DNA from: Semisulcospira habei
Lineage: Eukaryota > Mollusca > Gastropoda > Semisulcospiridae
Assembly: GCA_036245525.1 (NCBI GenBank)
Contig: BTPG01000004.1
Location: forward strand, 232,852,320 to 232,916,319
DNA length: 64,000 nucleotides
Direction of reading: 5' to 3'
Each line of letters begins with the position of its first letter. Position 1 is the stretch's first letter. Shown one piece after another: positions 10,854 through 22,179 of this stretch. The position numbers were made by a program, and so were the translations under genes. The notes under the pieces were generated by a model. That model saw only the letters and a list, made by a program, of their open reading frames with translations, ran no database searches and had not been told where the DNA came from.

Positions 10854-11827
10854 TGCAAGAGAGAAAACGCATGTTGCGTTTTGGTGCAGGACAGTCGCAC
10901 ATGACTGATCGATTTAAATGGCAAAAGAAAGAAAATGTTAGTTATGGAAAATAAAGTAACAGTAGATGTAAACTTCGTTGGTATTTTATATAAAATGAAA
11001 TAGAAAGTATGTTTTTGTCCTTGTTTTTATCACAGCTTTATTTATGTCGAACAAGACCATGATAAGATCATTTGGCTAATTTGTTTTTATTTGACATGGA
11101 AACTGTGTGAGCAAAGACAAGATGCAAAAACAACAGCAGGGTGATGGTAGGGTATAGGGTTAGGGTCGGGGCTGGGTGAGGGTGAGGGTTAGAGGTTAGG
11201 GTGAGGGCTAGGCATAGGGTTAGTGTGTGGAGAGAACTGTTTTGACGGGTGTCGCCGGGACTCTGAACTGTGTGTTGATGACACCACTGAAATCCCTGCA
11301 AGAAACGATACAGGTAAACAATTCTCGTAGCCAAGGGCGCCACACAGTCGTTCGCCGCCCTGGCAGAGTTGTGGTGAAAGGCAGCGGAATTGGCCCTTAT
11401 CATTCGGAATACATTAGTGTGTGAAATAAGTTTGACTAAAATAGTTCAACGGAAGTGCCATAATAGCTTGGCACCTAGAGGCGCCAAGCCGCCTATTCTG
11501 ACACCACCCTTGAACTAAAGCCATTGTTCTGTATCTTTATCTGTAAGTACTATAATGTAGCTTGCATATATTGCTGTGGACAAATTTGAAGCTTTTAGCC
11601 TCAGTTATGATAGGGGCTAAGAGCGTGAAAGATCCATTGTGAAGCACATTGATATCTGCACGATATCGAAGGAAACCTTGAGGGTGCCTAGTGACAATTT
11701 CTGATGGGTTGGGTGAAGCGTGCATGGGCCTGGCTGAGCTCGGAGATCCTATCTTAACTGCAGTGAACTGAACTGATGTCAACGTGGGTACCTGTGTTAT
11801 AAATGTAATTGCTCGTCGACTCCATCA
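10854..11827. other. No gene seen; degenerate TTAGGG-like patch and a foldback relic
   Basis: This stretch shows no supported gene. 11145-11225 is G-rich and contains a few GGGTTAGGG-like words in degenerate context. 11455-11510 contains CTTGGCACC...GGCGCCAAG followed by ACCACCCTTGAAC, a relic of the foldback family described at 37159-37258. Confidence 0.5.
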
Positions 11828-12085
11828 CTGAGCGAAGGGAATCGCCGAGTCGTGGGTTCGAATCCCGTCCCGGCCCCGGTAGCTGGACTCACAATCCAGG
11901 ATTTGTTCAATAGCATGTCCGTTAAAAGGTCCTGGTAAATCAAAGTGGCACAGTTGGAGTGCGCCTGAGTTGATCAGTGTTCAGGTCGTTCTCCATAGGC
12001 AATAGATTTCCCTGTCCCCCCATAACCCGCCCGTCAGGGCCGTCCATTATCACTTCGGTGCCGTGGACGTTAAATACAGAATTAA
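11828..12085 (+). mobile_element. tRNA-derived SINE, head-truncated
   Basis: It contains GGGTTCGAATCCCGTCCCGG, which holds the B box of an RNA polymerase III tRNA promoter, followed by the same body as the SINEs at 36296-36613 and 50174-50487 (GGACTCACAATCCAGG, GCACAGTTGGAGTGCGCC, GGCCGTCCAT..GTGGACGTTAAA). The first part of the tRNA head is replaced by unrelated sequence. From 12086 to 12695 no gene is seen. Confidence 0.75.
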
Positions 12086-12695
12086 TCAATCTCCATCACT
12101 GCCAGCAGTTTGCAATAGTAAACTCACCGCAAATTTGAGTCTTCGTAACTTCGTCTGCTTGACGAACACAGATGTGAATGAACCCAATTGCAATTGCGGG
12201 GGCTCATGAGGATCTATGTCTCTTGCATTATGCATGTGTCTTATGGCGGTTATTGCCTAATTTTCGAGAGAAAAAAAGGTTAAATGAACTGCAAAACACT
12301 GGCCTTGGACCCAACGAACACGCCTTCATTGAATATGAAATAGGCAGAGGGCAATGCCGGAAAGCAGCTCATTTTATGTTTGCTTGACCTTTGTTTCCTT
12401 ATCCACCCATAGGACAGCAGACCGGATGTGACGTAAATGCAGATGTGTGCCTCGTGTGGACCGCTGTGCTGTGGCAGTGTCCGTTTTCATACTTGGTATA
12501 ACCATCGTTTGTGGAGTCAGATGTTGGTATGTTTTCTGTTTTGCTGCATTGGTTAATCCTCTCTTGTGGATAGACATAGTGGTGTGGGGCGGGGCCGTGG
12601 GGCAGGGCCGTGGGGAGGGAGTGTTGGTTGTGTCATCCGGGCATAAGGAGCGTGAATGCGCTTAAATCCTGCGCAGGCCACTACGCAAGGTGCTC

Positions 12696-14880
12696 CGCTA
12701 TAGCGCCACAACACTCACCCCGCTATAGCGCCACAACACTCACCCCGCTATAGCGCCACAACACTCACCCCGCTATAGCGCCACAACACTCACCCCGCTC
12801 TAGCGCCACAACACTCACCCCGCTATAGCGCCACAACACTCACCCCGCTCTAGCGCCACAACACTCACCCCGCTATAGCGTCACAACACTCACCCCGCTA
12901 TAGCGCCACAACACTCACCCCGCTCTAGCGCCACAACACTCACCCCGCTATAGCGCCACAACACTCACCCCGCTATAGCGCCACAACACTCACCCCGCTA
13001 TAGCGCCACAACACTCACCCCGCTATAGCGCCACAACACTCACCCCGCTATAGCGCCACAACACTCACCCCGCTCTAGCGTTACAACACTCACCCCGCTA
13101 TAGCGCCACAACACTCACCCCGCTATAGCGCCACAACACTCACCCCGCTATAGCGTTACAACACTCACCCCGCTATAGCGTCACAACACTCACCTCGCTA
13201 TAGCGCCACAACACTCACCCCGCTATAGCGCCACAACACTCACCCCGCTATAGCGTTACAACACTCACCCCGCTATAGCGTTACAACACTCACCCCGCTA
13301 TAGCGCCACAACACTCACCCCGCTATAGCGCCACAACACTCACTCCGCTATAGCGTCACAACACTCACTCCGCTATAGCGTTACAACACTCACTCCGCTA
13401 TAGCGCCACAACACTCACCCCGCTATAGCGCCACAACACTCACCCCGCTATAGCGTTACAACACTCACTCCGCTATAGCGCCACAACACTCACCCCGCTA
13501 TAGCGCCACAACACTCACCCCGCTATAGCTCCACAACACTCACCCCGCTATAGCGTTACAACACTCACTCCGCTATAGCGCCACAACACTCACCCCGCTA
13601 TAGCGCCACAACACTCACCCCGCTATAGCGCCACAACACTCACTCCGCTATAGCGTCACAACACTCACCCCGCTATAGCGCCACCACACTCACCCCGCTA
13701 TAGCGCCACCACACTCACCCCGCTATAGCGTCACAACACTCACCCCGCTATAGCGTTACAACACTCACTCCGCTATAGCGCCACAACACTCACCCCGCTA
13801 TAGCGCCACAACACTCACCCCGCTATAGCGCCACAACACTCACCCCGCTCTAGCGCCACAACACTCACCCCGCTATAGCGTTACAACACTCACCCCGCTA
13901 TAGCGCCACAACACTCATCCCGCTATAGCGTCACAACACTAACCCCGCTATAGCGCCACAACACTCACCCCGCTATAGCGTTACAACACTCACCCCGCTA
14001 TAGCGCCACAACACTCACCCCGCTATAGCGCCACAACACTCACCCCGCTATAGCGCCACAACACTCACCCCGCTATAGCGTTACAACACTCACTCCGCTA
14101 TAGCGCCACAACACTCACCCCGCTATAGCGTCACAACACTCACCCCGCTATAGCGTTACAACACTCACCCCGCTATAGCGTCACAACACTCACCCCGCTA
14201 TAGCGTTACAACACTCACCCCGCTATAGCGTTACAACACTCACTCCGCTATAGCGTTACAACACTCACTCCGCTATAGCGCCACAACACTCACCCCGCTA
14301 TAGCGCCACAACACTCACCCCGCTATAGCGCCACAACACTCACCCCGCTATAGCGCCACAACACTCACCCCGCTATAGCGCCACAACACTCACCCCGCTA
14401 TAGCGCTACAACACTCACTCCGCTATAGCGCCACAACACTCGCCCCGCTATAGCGCCACAACACTCACCCCGCTATAGCGCCACAACACTCACTCCGCTA
14501 TAGCGTTACAACACTCACTCCGCTATAGCGCCACAACACTCACCCCGCTATAGCGCCACAACACTCACCCCGCTATAGCGCCACAACACTCACCCCGCTA
14601 TAGCGCCACAACACTCACCCCGCTATAGCGCCACAACACTCACCCCGCTATAGCGCCACAACACTCACCCCGCTCTAGCGCCACAACACTCACCCCGCTA
14701 TAGCGCCACAACACTCACCCCGCTATAGCGTTACAACACTCACCCCGCTATAGCGTCACAACACTCACCTCGCTATAGCGTTACACCACTCACCCCGTTA
14801 AAGCGCCACAACACTCACCCCGCTATAGCGTTACAACACTCACCCCGCTATAGCGTTACAACACTCACCCCGCTATAGGG
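12696..14880. repeat. 25 bp satellite-like array, 87 units
   Basis: The unit is 25 bp and opens with the 10 bp palindrome CGCTATAGCG followed by YYACAACACTCAC. Starts fall at 12696, 12721, 12746 and so on to 14871, exactly 87 steps of 25 bp with no insertion or deletion that I can find. Variation is confined to a few positions and is mainly C/T (CC, TC or TT after the palindrome; CCCC or CTCC at the unit end), plus TATAG to TCTAG. There are no spacers, so it is not a CRISPR array. Confidence 0.97.
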
Positions 14881-15053
14881 CATTGTGGGGGCTCATGAGG
14901 ATCTATTCCTCTTGCGTGTTTATTTTGTTTAAGGTGCGCAGTTAAGCAAGGTGGGATTCTCATTGGCCGGATCAAGCATCCCAACGCAGTCAGAAAACTG
15001 TTTGCAACAGACACTGCTGACATTGTGTGTGGGTCATTCGCATTCTGTCTTAG

Positions 15054-15556
15054 AGATCTACAGAGCCAGTACACTGAGATCTACAGAGCCAGTACACTGA
15101 GATCTACAGAGCCAGCACACTGAGATCTACAGTCAGTACACTCAGATCAACAGAGCCAGTACACTGAGATCTACAGAGTCAGTACACTGAGATCTACAGA
15201 GCCAGTACACTGAGATCTACAGAGTCAGTACACTGAGATCTACAGAGCCAGTACACTGAGATCTACAGAGTCAGTACACTGAAATCGACAGAGTCAGTAC
15301 ACTGAGATCGACAGAGCCAGTACACTGAGATCGACAGAGCCAGTACACTCAGATCTACAGAGCCAGTACACTCAGATCAACAGAGCCAGTACACTCAGAT
15401 CTACAGAGCCAGTACACTCAGATCTACAGAGCCAGTACACTCAGATCTACAGAGCCAGTATACTGAGATCTACAGAGCCAGTACACGGAGATCTACAGAG
15501 CCAGTACACTGAGATCTACAGAGCCAGTACACTGAGATCTACAGAGCCAGTACACG
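15054..15556. repeat. 23 bp minisatellite
   Basis: About 22 units of 23 bp with the core GAGATCTACAGAGCCAGTAC; some units have a GTC or CGAC variant. Unique sequence of about 250 bp separates it from the Polinton insertion point at 15804. Confidence 0.95.
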
Positions 15557-15798
15557 GCCAAATGATTGTAACCAATAATCGTATGATGACGTGTATAGTC
15601 AAAGTGTACTCTGCACCAGTGTTAATCATCGTAATTACACGTCAATCATAAACTTGCCACGCCCATCAGATAACGGGTTGACATCTCGCTGTTTCTGATT
15701 GGATTTCATGTTACAGCTGCGACTGAGATGCTCGCTCCAGTGAAGACCGCTGACTTACTGCGGGACCACGTTGACTGGCAACACACTGTTGTGCAATG

Positions 15799-15804
15799 TA
15801 TATG
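15799..15804. repeat. Polinton copy 1 target duplication, left
   Basis: TATATG directly before the left terminus; the identical 6 bp is at 35682-35687 directly after the right terminus. A 6 bp duplication is the known hallmark of Polinton/Maverick integration. Confidence 0.9.
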
Positions 15805-16140
15805 AGAGAGAGAGAGAAGTACTTTACAAAGACTCCAGATTCTCAGGAGTCAAATAGATGCTCTAAAACTATCTATTTTTAATCACATACACCCACTACT
15901 CTCTCAGCGCTATCATAATTTCCACATCACTGGCATCAAAACCATATTTTGAAACAAACACTGGCTCATGAGAATCATCATCTGTATTGACGAGTAAAAT
16001 AATTGACCCAATTACCCATTGTCTTAAGTTGACCTTAATTAATTGCTAATTACGGTCATTAACGTCCACACGGTCGTTTTTCTCAAATTAAACCAAAATC
16101 CTTATAGTGCTCTGTAATAGACTAATAACTTTTTACACAC
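15805..16140 (+). repeat. Polinton copy 1 left terminal inverted repeat
   Basis: 336 bp, near-identical to the reverse complement of 35346-35681. It starts (AG)6 AAGTACTTTAC and ends ACTTTTTACACAC; beyond that point the two ends diverge at once. Confidence 0.92.
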
Positions 16141-16664
16141 CCAATAATTAGAAAATTACTCTCCATTGTCTATCTATACTGTCAGAGTCGATTTCCAAAA
16201 ACTCACAAGCTCTGTACAACACCTGACTAGACTGACAAACTCCTTGCATATAATGAACCCGCCTAGGTCACGCTGTGTACTTTATGACAAGAGAGGTCTT
16301 TAGAAATTCCTGTTGACACAGCATTGACGATATCTGGCCTTGTACATAGAGGGTTAGATTCACAGATTTACATAAGCCCTGTATTACAACTCCGCGGGAG
16401 AACTAACAGACGCATTTTCACTGCAGTACACTTGTCTTGACAACCAGGATCTTTAATACAGGACTTTGAAAAGTCTCAGCCCAAAGCAGTGTTTCTATGT
16501 ACGTTACACTGACCGTAGCTACTGGCTTTATTTGTACATGAAAAGAACAGGCCCCCCAGTGTACTATCAATTTACTTGCTTACATAGATCGATTTAACAC
16601 AATCACAACCCTGACATACGAAACATACACTATAGACCCAAAAAGATGTACACACCTACACACC

Positions 16665-16762
<98 letters not shown>

Positions 16763-17583
16763 TGAATAAACATACACGTACACACACACAAACACATGAA
16801 CACACACACACACATACATATACACACACACACATACATATACACAAACACATAATATTATATATATATACACTAACACAGACACTAACACAGACACATA
16901 CCTGCTAACCGGTATGACAGAGCCGTCGCCATTGCTCAGCCGGATATATTTGAAATTCCTTGAATAGATTAGAGCACTATGTATGGATTATAAAATCCGA
17001 TCCGGTTTTATCTGAGCATGAAAAAGTTTTCTAACTTTTCAGAACGTGAAATTTCTTTTTTAGCGCTCCAACACGTAGACACGTAGACTCGTAGAACAGG
17101 TTCTGTGTGGTGTCTCGGTTTTCTGCGTACTGCAGTGCCGGTAGCACACGCACGCACGCACGCGCACACACGCGCACACGCGCACGCACGCACACACACG
17201 CGCACACGCGCACACACGCGCACGCACGCGCACACGCATGCGCACACGCGCACGCACGCGCACACGCACGCGCACACACACTCGCACACGCGCACGCACA
17301 CATTGCACGCACGCACACACACATGCACGCACGCACACACGCACGCACGCGCACACACACACTTTTCACACAATGGGACATACCGGGCCACCCATTACCC
17401 CACCACCCATTACCCCCCACCCCTGTCTGGGCGAACAGGTTTTGTTTGCCAGCGTATCGTGTTATTTGCTTTTCAGCTCCCAGCCAGGTGGAAATTATCC
17501 ACTGTTTCAATTCCAGTGCCATGTGTGTCAACTGTCACTTTAAAAACATACTATTTAAGCCAAACAGGTTTTGTTAGAGGTAG

Positions 17584-17628
<45 letters not shown>

Positions 17629-17735
17629 GCACGCACACACACGCACACGCACACACTGACACACACGCACACAGTTCAGTTATTTTAGGGTTCACAGTGT
17701 CTTTTGTATATCTGAGTGACGCTATGAATCGTTCT
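16141..17735. repeat. Left subterminal region: microsatellites, no gene
   Basis: (CA)n at about 16665-16756 and on to 16850, a CACG/CGCA mixed tract at 17142-17360 rich in CpG, and (CA)n at 17589-17690. All are alternating purine-pyrimidine and could adopt Z-DNA. Long open frames here are repeat artefacts. No Polinton gene was recognised in this part. Confidence 0.85.
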
Positions 17736-20676
17736 GGTAGAGTGTGCGAACGTTCCAAGTTCCGATAGTTATTCGCACACTCTACCAGTGCGGCAAAGTG
17801 AAGGAACTCACCCACGAGTTGAAGCGCTATCGCTGGGACATTGTAGGACTTGCAGAAGTTCGATGGACAGGCTTCGGAGAAACAACAACAGATGAAGGCC
17901 ATAAAATCTGGTTCAGCGGAAAAGAAACCAAGCACGAACATGGCGTAGCTTTTATCGTAAGGAAAGAGGTGGCTGGAACTGTCATCAGCTGCACCCCCGT
18001 GTCAAGCAGACTAATCTCCATCCGCATCTCCGCCCGACCGCACAACATCACTATCATTCAAGTATACGCTCCAACAGCAGATCATGATGATGAAGAATTA
18101 GAAGAATTTTACGAACAACTGGACAACATCATCAAGAAAACACCTAAGAAAGACATTCTGACTGTCCTCGGTGACTGGAATGCAAAGATCGGCCCTGACG
18201 CCTACCAACAATGGGCAGGAACAGCTGGCAAGTTTGGCCTTGGAGAAACAAACGACAGAGGCCTGCGACTTTTAGAGTTCGCACAGAGTCACCGTCTCAC
18301 CGTTGCTAATACCCTCCATCCACACAAGAAGTCAAGAACAGTGACATGGCAATCGCCAGGAGGCCTGGTCCATAACCAGATTGACTTCATCTTGCTGCCT
18401 CGACGATTCAAATCCAGCATTAACAAAGCACAAACGAGGTCCTTTCCTGGCGCTGATATTGGCAGCGACCACAACCTCGTCCTTACTAGCCTCAAGTTGA
18501 AGCTGGCATTGAAACGAGATAGCAAGAGCCCTCGCATCAGATTCGACCTCCAGAAGCTAAAAGACCCGGAAGTAGAAGAGCTCTTCCAAGCCCAGGTGGG
18601 AGGCAGATTTGCAGCCTTGGTTACTTTGGACTGTGACGTAGACACCCTTGCTGGAAATATAAAAGAGGTGTTACTTTCTACAGCAGAAGAAGTGCTGGGG
18701 AAGCAGAGGAAGCGCAAACAGCCCTGGGTCACCGATGACATCCTCGATCTCTGTGATGAGAGGAGAGCCTGGAAGAAAAAGAGAGGCCAAGACCTCACAT
18801 CAGCAAACAAGTACAGACTTGTCAACAAGAAGATCAGGAAGAGGATGAAAGAAGCCAAAGAAGATTGGATTGAAGACCAGTGTTGTAGCGTGGAAGAGGG
18901 CATGGCAAACGGCAACAGCAAGAAGGCTTATGAAACGCTAAGGACCCTCACCAAGACTCAACAGCGAACAGCCACAGTCATCGAAGACAGCAGCGGCCAA
19001 CTCCTTACGGAAAACACTGCTGTACTAAACAGATGGACTGAGTACTGCCGAGACTTGTATAACTACAAGGCTGAGCCAGACACCAGCATCCTCCAAAACA
19101 ACCAGGCTGGGGCCAGGAAGGCTGAAGACCTGCCAGTGTTAGCTGAAGAGGTGGAAGCAGCCGTACGCGGCCTGAAGGGAGGAAAGTCTCCAGGTGTAGA
19201 CAACGTACCTGCTGAACTGTTGAAACATGGAGGAGAAGTAACAACGAAGGTCCTCACTACACTCTGTCAAAAGATCTGGGAGCAAAAGAAATGGCCAGTA
19301 GAATGGACACAGTCTCTAGTGATCCCGCTCCCCAAGAAAGGAAACCTGAAACAGTGCCAGAACTACAGAACTATCAGTCTGATAAGTCACCCTAGCAAAG
19401 TAATGCTTAGAATCATTCTCAACCGCCTCAAAACTTTCGCCGAGGAACTGCTGGCAGAAGAACAGGCTGGCTTCAGAGTTGGAAGAAGCACTGTAGAGCA
19501 GATTTTCAACTGCCGCGTCCTGATCGAGAAACATCTGCAGCATCAGCGCGAACTCTACCACAACTTCATTGATTTCAGGAAAGCATTTGATCGCGTCTGG
19601 CACGACGGACTCTGGCAAGTCATGAGATCGTTCAACATAGAGGAGGGACTGATCCAAATGATAGAAGCGCTTTACAAGAACGCCTACAGCGCGGTTCTAC
19701 TTAACAATCAGTCAGGCGAGTTCTTCAGGACAACGATCGGTGTCCGTCAAGGATGCCTGCTCTCTCCTGTCCTTTTCAACATATTCCTGGAGAAGATCAT
19801 GCAGGAAACCCTCCACGACCACCATACTTCAATCTCTATTGGTGGCAGATCCCTGTGCAATCTTCGATTCGCAGACGACATTGACCTCATGGCAGGCAGC
19901 AATAGTGAGCTCCAAAACCTGACAGACAAACTTTCAAGTAGCGCAGGGTCTTATGGCATGGAGATCAGTACGGATAAAAGCAAAGTGATGATCAACACCA
20001 CAAGCGACAGCAGCAGCAACATTCACATGAACGGCCAGAAGCTAGAAGAGGTCAATAGCTTCAAGTACTTGGGAGCCACCCTGTCCAAAGACGGTAGTTG
20101 CATAGCAGAGATCCGTATCAGGATAGGTACAGCAACATCCGCAATGGCCAGGCTGGACAGGATATGGCGAAGTAACTCCATCAGCTTCACCATCAAGTAC
20201 AGGCTTTACAAGTCCCTCGTAGTGTCTATTCTACTCTACGGCTGTGAGACTTGGACACTGCTTGCAGACTCAGAAAAGAAAATCCAGGCCTTTGAGAACA
20301 AGTGCCTGAGGAAGTTGCTCCGCATCTCGTACCGCGAGCACAAGACCAACGAATATGTACGGAGCATCGTCACTTCCCTGGTGGGCCCACATGAACCCCT
20401 TCTGGCAACCGTGAAACGGCGCAAGCTTGCTTGGTTTGGCCACGTGACCCGACACAACACCTTGTCCAAGACTATCCTCCAAGGCACTCTCGAAGGAAGT
20501 CGTCGGCGAGGTCGTCAGAGAAAGAGTTGGGTCGCAAACATAAAAGAATGGACCGAACTCGAGATGCCAGACTTGCTTGCCACCGCCCAAAATAGAACTC
20601 AGTGGAGAGCACTGTCTGTTGCTGCTGCCTTTCAGTCCCCCCAACGCCCAGTTCGGGCAAGGGACTGATGATGATG
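17736..20676 (+). mobile_element. RTE-like LINE inserted in Polinton copy 1
   Basis: Flanked by a perfect 12 bp target duplication ATGAATCGTTCT (17724-17735 and 20677-20688), and ending in a TGATGATGATG short-repeat tail as usual for RTE-group elements. The 5' end is truncated, and its first about 25 bases are the reverse complement of the normal ORF start region, forming a perfect 15 bp inverted repeat (17736-17750 with 17772-17786). This is a small 5' inversion of the twin-priming type. Apart from that the element is intact. Confidence 0.88.
17744..20668 (+). CDS. LINE endonuclease-reverse transcriptase, RTE-like, long intact frame
   Basis: A 974-codon frame. Residues about 15-240 are an exonuclease-endonuclease-phosphatase (APE-type) domain: DIVGLAEVRWTG near the start, VLGDWNAKIG in the middle and GSDHNLVL at its end. 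Residues about 480-760 are the reverse transcriptase: IDFRKAFDRVW (motif A), GVRQGCLLSPVLFN (motif B) and LRFADDIDLMA (motif C, FADD). The C-terminal region has YGCETWTL, the long FENKCLRKLLRI block and RRKLAWFGHVTRH, as in RTE/craniofacial-development-like annotated LINE proteins. The first Met at 17744 lies inside the inverted 5' segment, so the first dozen codons are an artefact of truncation and the natural N-terminus is missing by a short stretch. No stops or frameshifts afterwards, so the insertion is young. It acts, or acted, in target-primed reverse transcription in the nucleus. Confidence 0.9.
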   Translation: MRTFQVPIVIRTLYQCGKVKELTHELKRYRWDIVGLAEVRWTGFGETTTDEGHKIWFSGKETKHEHGVAFIVRKEVAGTVISCTPVSSRLISIRISARPHNITIIQVYAPTADHDDEELEEFYEQLDNIIKKTPKKDILTVLGDWNAKIGPDAYQQWAGTAGKFGLGETNDRGLRLLEFAQSHRLTVANTLHPHKKSRTVTWQSPGGLVHNQIDFILLPRRFKSSINKAQTRSFPGADIGSDHNLVLTSLKLKLALKRDSKSPRIRFDLQKLKDPEVEELFQAQVGGRFAALVTLDCDVDTLAGNIKEVLLSTAEEVLGKQRKRKQPWVTDDILDLCDERRAWKKKRGQDLTSANKYRLVNKKIRKRMKEAKEDWIEDQCCSVEEGMANGNSKKAYETLRTLTKTQQRTATVIEDSSGQLLTENTAVLNRWTEYCRDLYNYKAEPDTSILQNNQAGARKAEDLPVLAEEVEAAVRGLKGGKSPGVDNVPAELLKHGGEVTTKVLTTLCQKIWEQKKWPVEWTQSLVIPLPKKGNLKQCQNYRTISLISHPSKVMLRIILNRLKTFAEELLAEEQAGFRVGRSTVEQIFNCRVLIEKHLQHQRELYHNFIDFRKAFDRVWHDGLWQVMRSFNIEEGLIQMIEALYKNAYSAVLLNNQSGEFFRTTIGVRQGCLLSPVLFNIFLEKIMQETLHDHHTSISIGGRSLCNLRFADDIDLMAGSNSELQNLTDKLSSSAGSYGMEISTDKSKVMINTTSDSSSNIHMNGQKLEEVNSFKYLGATLSKDGSCIAEIRIRIGTATSAMARLDRIWRSNSISFTIKYRLYKSLVVSILLYGCETWTLLADSEKKIQAFENKCLRKLLRISYREHKTNEYVRSIVTSLVGPHEPLLATVKRRKLAWFGHVTRHNTLSKTILQGTLEGSRRRGRQRKSWVANIKEWTELEMPDLLATAQNRTQWRALSVAAAFQSPQRPVRARD

Positions 20677-20688
20677 ATGAATCGTTCT

Positions 20689-21194
20689 ACTTTACCGAAT
20701 CCTTCTATGAGGACATTAAAACAAACAAACATGTTTTATTGTACATTTTCAGTAGCCCACTCGATCACAGATTCTTATGAGCATGGCGAGATTCTCAAGC
20801 GCCACTGTTTTTATCGGGTTTGAGTTAACTGTAAAGATTTCTGAATCTCTGCATAATCCAATGACACACACACACGTGAGACATGACACTGAGCTAAGCC
20901 AACAAATGAATATACCTGGCACACAAACACTGTACACTGTCACAGCCGGAACAATATCCTCAATGAATACTCCATTGCAAACATATAGTCACATATAGTC
21001 TATGGGAGACAACTCTGTATAGAGGTTGAATCTTACCAAGTGATTACGTCCCTTATGTCATTGACCATGAGCAGAAAATACATGCTGAATGGTGCAAACG
21101 TATAAAGTTACTATTCAGTGTAATTTCCTAGAAAACATGATTTTGCTTGATAACAAAAAAACAATATTATCTTTTTAAAAAAAATTATAATAAA
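20689..21194. other. No gene seen (Polinton interior, left of g1)
   Basis: AT-rich unique sequence between the LINE's 3' duplication and the first Polinton gene. No protein family recognised. Confidence 0.6.
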
Positions 21195-21735
21195 ATGAAT
21201 CAAGACGAATTACTCCTTCTAAATGATATCAATGCTGTAGAGAACAAAGGCTTAGACTCCAAAAAAACAGCGGCTTTTGTCTGTAATTGTCTCAGGCAAG
21301 TCAAAGGCTTATCTAGGAAGACAATACATGACAGAGGAAATTGAACCCCTCACGGCTGACGAACTAATCAAGCTTCATTTAAAATATGAAAACCACATTG
21401 CCTCACTAATGACTCGTGATTTGAGTCGATCTCTTGTATGCCTATACACAAAAGCAGTGAGTCACTTTCTACCTGTGGATAGTGACAGTCTATCACATGA
21501 CCTTGAAAGCAATCCTATTGTTTCAAGTTCGATTGGTAAATTAGCATGCGTCATGTTTTACAAGTTTGGAAATTACCTTGCACCTGTCGTAACCCTTCTT
21601 GTTACCGGGAGTCATATTGATTTTTCAAAAATAAATTTTCTAGAGAAAGAAAAAGAAGGATCAAATGGACGAGAACAAGATGACTACACAACAGAACCCG
21701 GACCCTGTTTTGACACAGGTTCAAACTGTGACTAA
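21195..21735 (+). pseudogene. Polinton conserved small protein g1, frameshifted
   Basis: It starts at ATG 21195 after AATTATAATAAA, the start motif shared by the other genes here. The frame with MNQDELLLLNDINAVENK leaves the coding frame at an A7 run (21261-21267). The rest (VIVSGKSKAYLGRQY... through LACVMFYKFGNYLAPVV) is in another frame up to 21735. The KAYLG...EEIE...YE..LAS.MT pattern and the hydrophobic C-terminal third are features I associate with a small conserved Polinton protein of unknown function. It overlaps the next gene (21665) by 71 bases. Because the break is at a homopolymer it could be either a real lesion or a sequencing error. Copy 2 of this gene lies beyond the window. 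Confidence 0.6.
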
Positions 21736-22144
21736 GACTAAAAGCCCAGGTCGAATAGAGGCAGGAAAAAAATTAGCCGAATGGAACAGGCAAAAAAAAT
21801 TACAGCTTCAAGCACAAACAGAAAAGGCTCATGTGACTGACCCACCGTCAGGACCGTCAGGACCGTCAGGACCGTCAGGACCGTCAGGACTGACACCGAC
21901 AGGACACCCTCATCAAAGTGAGAGACAAACAACTAAGTCTGACCCTGATCCCGAACCTCAAACAACAAAATATATAATTGCCGGATTTGTTGTCGGATTT
22001 GGTTACGTAGGTTATCAATTATATAAAAAATACAAACCACAGACTCGTACAGTGTCCAAAAAATCAGACACTCCAAAAACAAAACCAGAAGTTGCCACAT
22101 TACCAGTAACACCCAAAGCCGTTGACCCATTTTATATGCAGTAA
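21665..22144 (+). CDS. Polinton GPS-repeat single-pass membrane protein g2
   Basis: 159 codons. The N-terminal part holds SPGRIEAGKKLAEWNRQKK, a basic motif that recurs in small Polinton proteins. Residues about 60-76 are five copies of a Gly-Pro-Ser tripeptide made by a 9 bp DNA repeat (CCGTCAGGA, 21846-21890). A hydrophobic helix YIIAGFVVGFGYVGYQLY at about 107-124 is followed by a Lys-rich tail, so a type with a long N-terminal domain and a positive C-terminal anchor is likely. It overlaps the end of g1 and precedes g3 by 35 bases. Virion or membrane role is inference only. Confidence 0.7.
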   Translation: MDENKMTTQQNPDPVLTQVQTVTKTKSPGRIEAGKKLAEWNRQKKLQLQAQTEKAHVTDPPSGPSGPSGPSGPSGLTPTGHPHQSERQTTKSDPDPEPQTTKYIIAGFVVGFGYVGYQLYKKYKPQTRTVSKKSDTPKTKPEVATLPVTPKAVDPFYMQ

Positions 22145-22179
22145 TAAAAATATTATTTTAATTTTTATTGCCTTAGAAA

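Noticed and set aside
11145..11225. Interstitial telomere repeat
   Set aside because: Only a few TTAGGG words in a degenerate G-rich patch; too irregular to call.
12696..14880. Possible CRISPR array
   Set aside because: Units are contiguous without unique spacers, and the host context is a eukaryotic genome.
16630..17577. Cys/Val-rich and His/Thr-rich frames in CA and CACG tracts
   Set aside because: Microsatellite translations in all frames.
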